From: Gonapodya prolifera JEL478
Lineage: Eukaryota; Monoblepharomycota; Monoblepharidomycetes; Monoblepharidales; Gonapodyaceae
Length of the DNA: 64,000 bases
Reading direction: 5' to 3'
Assembly: GCA_001574975.1 (NCBI GenBank)
Contig: KQ965786.1
Coordinates: forward strand, 230,825-294,824
Part shown: positions 63,581 to 64,000 of the stretch, in pieces
How positions within the stretch are numbered: the stretch's first letter is position 1
Layout of the letters: the number at the start of each line of letters is the position of its first letter
Notes under the pieces: model-generated
What the model was told of the DNA's origin: nothing
The model's input: the letters and a program-made list of their open reading frames with translations, nothing else
Database searches by the model: none
Program-made: the position numbers and the translations under genes

Positions 63581-64000
63581 TAGCATTACGCCAAACTTCC
63601 ACGCCCCGTTTTTAGCTTATTGCAAGGCACAGAAGGTTTACTGGGACACNATTTTTTGCACAGACATACTCTCTTATCATATCTATCAGCACAACTCGTC
63701 ATCGTTGGATTTATTTTCCTCAGTGAGCCGTAATCTTGACTGGCGTAATTCCGACTGTGGAATCGCGGACGAAGAACCAAGCGCTATATCATATTGTTCT
63801 CAACGGCCGTACGCGTCTTATAAATTAAGTATTTCAACTTCAAAGTTTCATCAGAATTGAACTATTCCTCGTTGAGTTATCAGCAGTTTTGTGAGCAAAG
63901 TGCAGCCATCATCAAATCTGCACCCATTATTGTTACACAAACTACTCAAATGGACTCATCTAGCAATTATCACACTCCTGATACACCTATTGATCAAAGT
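63581..64000 (+). other. right-edge sequence; possible start of an ORF at 63951
   Basis: An ATG at 63951 opens a frame (MDSSSNYHTPDTPIDQS) that runs off the window. Its Ser/Thr/Pro-rich start resembles the opening of some retrotransposon gag proteins, but 17 residues are too few to identify anything. An N is present at 63650. Confidence 0.2.

Overview
The window is nuclear DNA from a flagellated, intron-rich fungus, most likely a zoosporic (chytrid-type) lineage. Three things point there. Nearly every gene is broken by 50-100 bp GT-AG introns. The gene set is opisthokont (Hog1-type MAP kinase, G-alpha, Swi3/SMARCC, Ctf4, POLE, DHX35). One gene is the axonemal nexin-dynein regulatory subunit DRC1, which only flagellated cells keep. 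The species cannot be named from the sequence alone. Two isolated N bases (52810 and 63650) look like consensus ambiguities in a draft assembly.

Layout: (1) 63-4902 (+), a class I myosin cut at the left edge. (2) 5095-7539 (+), DRC1. (3) 7540-13964, a 6.4 kb gene-free block holding a dispersed hairpin repeat, a decayed Ty1/copia pol remnant on the minus strand and a foldback element. (4) 13965-22221 (-), DNA polymerase epsilon catalytic subunit. (5) 22537-24625 (+), a Swi3/SMARCC chromatin-remodelling subunit, whose stop overlaps that of the convergent exosome subunit RRP45 (-). (6) 26755-29285 (+), a WW-WW-MyTH4-RhoGAP protein of the ARHGAP39/Vilse type, then an HSBP1-like trimer protein. 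(7) 30056-32220 (-), a Hog1/p38-type MAPK, divergent from eIF6 (32564-33750, +). (8) 34194-35727 (+), a G-protein alpha subunit. (9) 35927-41282 (+), a 1602-residue ankyrin/coiled-coil protein. (10) about 41294-45534 (-), Ctf4/WDHD1, divergent from DHX35 (45743-48506, +). (11) 48925-51505 (-), the 9-1-1 clamp subunit Rad1, divergent from NOB1 (51601-54161, +). (12) 54235-61943 (+), a protein resembling the autophagy tether EPG5. (13) 61944-64000, a second gene-free block carrying an inverted copy of the 8.8 kb repeat.

For most genes I spliced the exons by hand, following reading-frame continuity and known conserved motifs. DRC1, the Swi3 homologue, RRP45, ARHGAP39-like, HSBP1, eIF6, G-alpha, the ankyrin protein, DHX35, RAD1, NOB1 and EPG5-like all close to a whole number of codons. 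eIF6 closes at exactly 245 residues, the family's usual length. POLE, HOG1 and CTF4 were checked at many but not all junctions.

The genes form no single pathway. Replication and checkpoint functions (POLE, CTF4, RAD1) and ribosome/RNA functions (eIF6, NOB1, RRP45, DHX35) are well represented and mostly arranged in head-to-head pairs with short shared promoters. I found no rRNA, tRNA, CRISPR array or bacterial-type operon. The most unusual signals are very small exons (9, 21, 10, 5 and 12 nt), two GC-AG introns, very large 3'-terminal exons in otherwise intron-dense genes, a class I myosin with an acidic TEDS residue and no acidic tail, an EPG5-like gene in a fungus, and two uncharacterised repeat structures.
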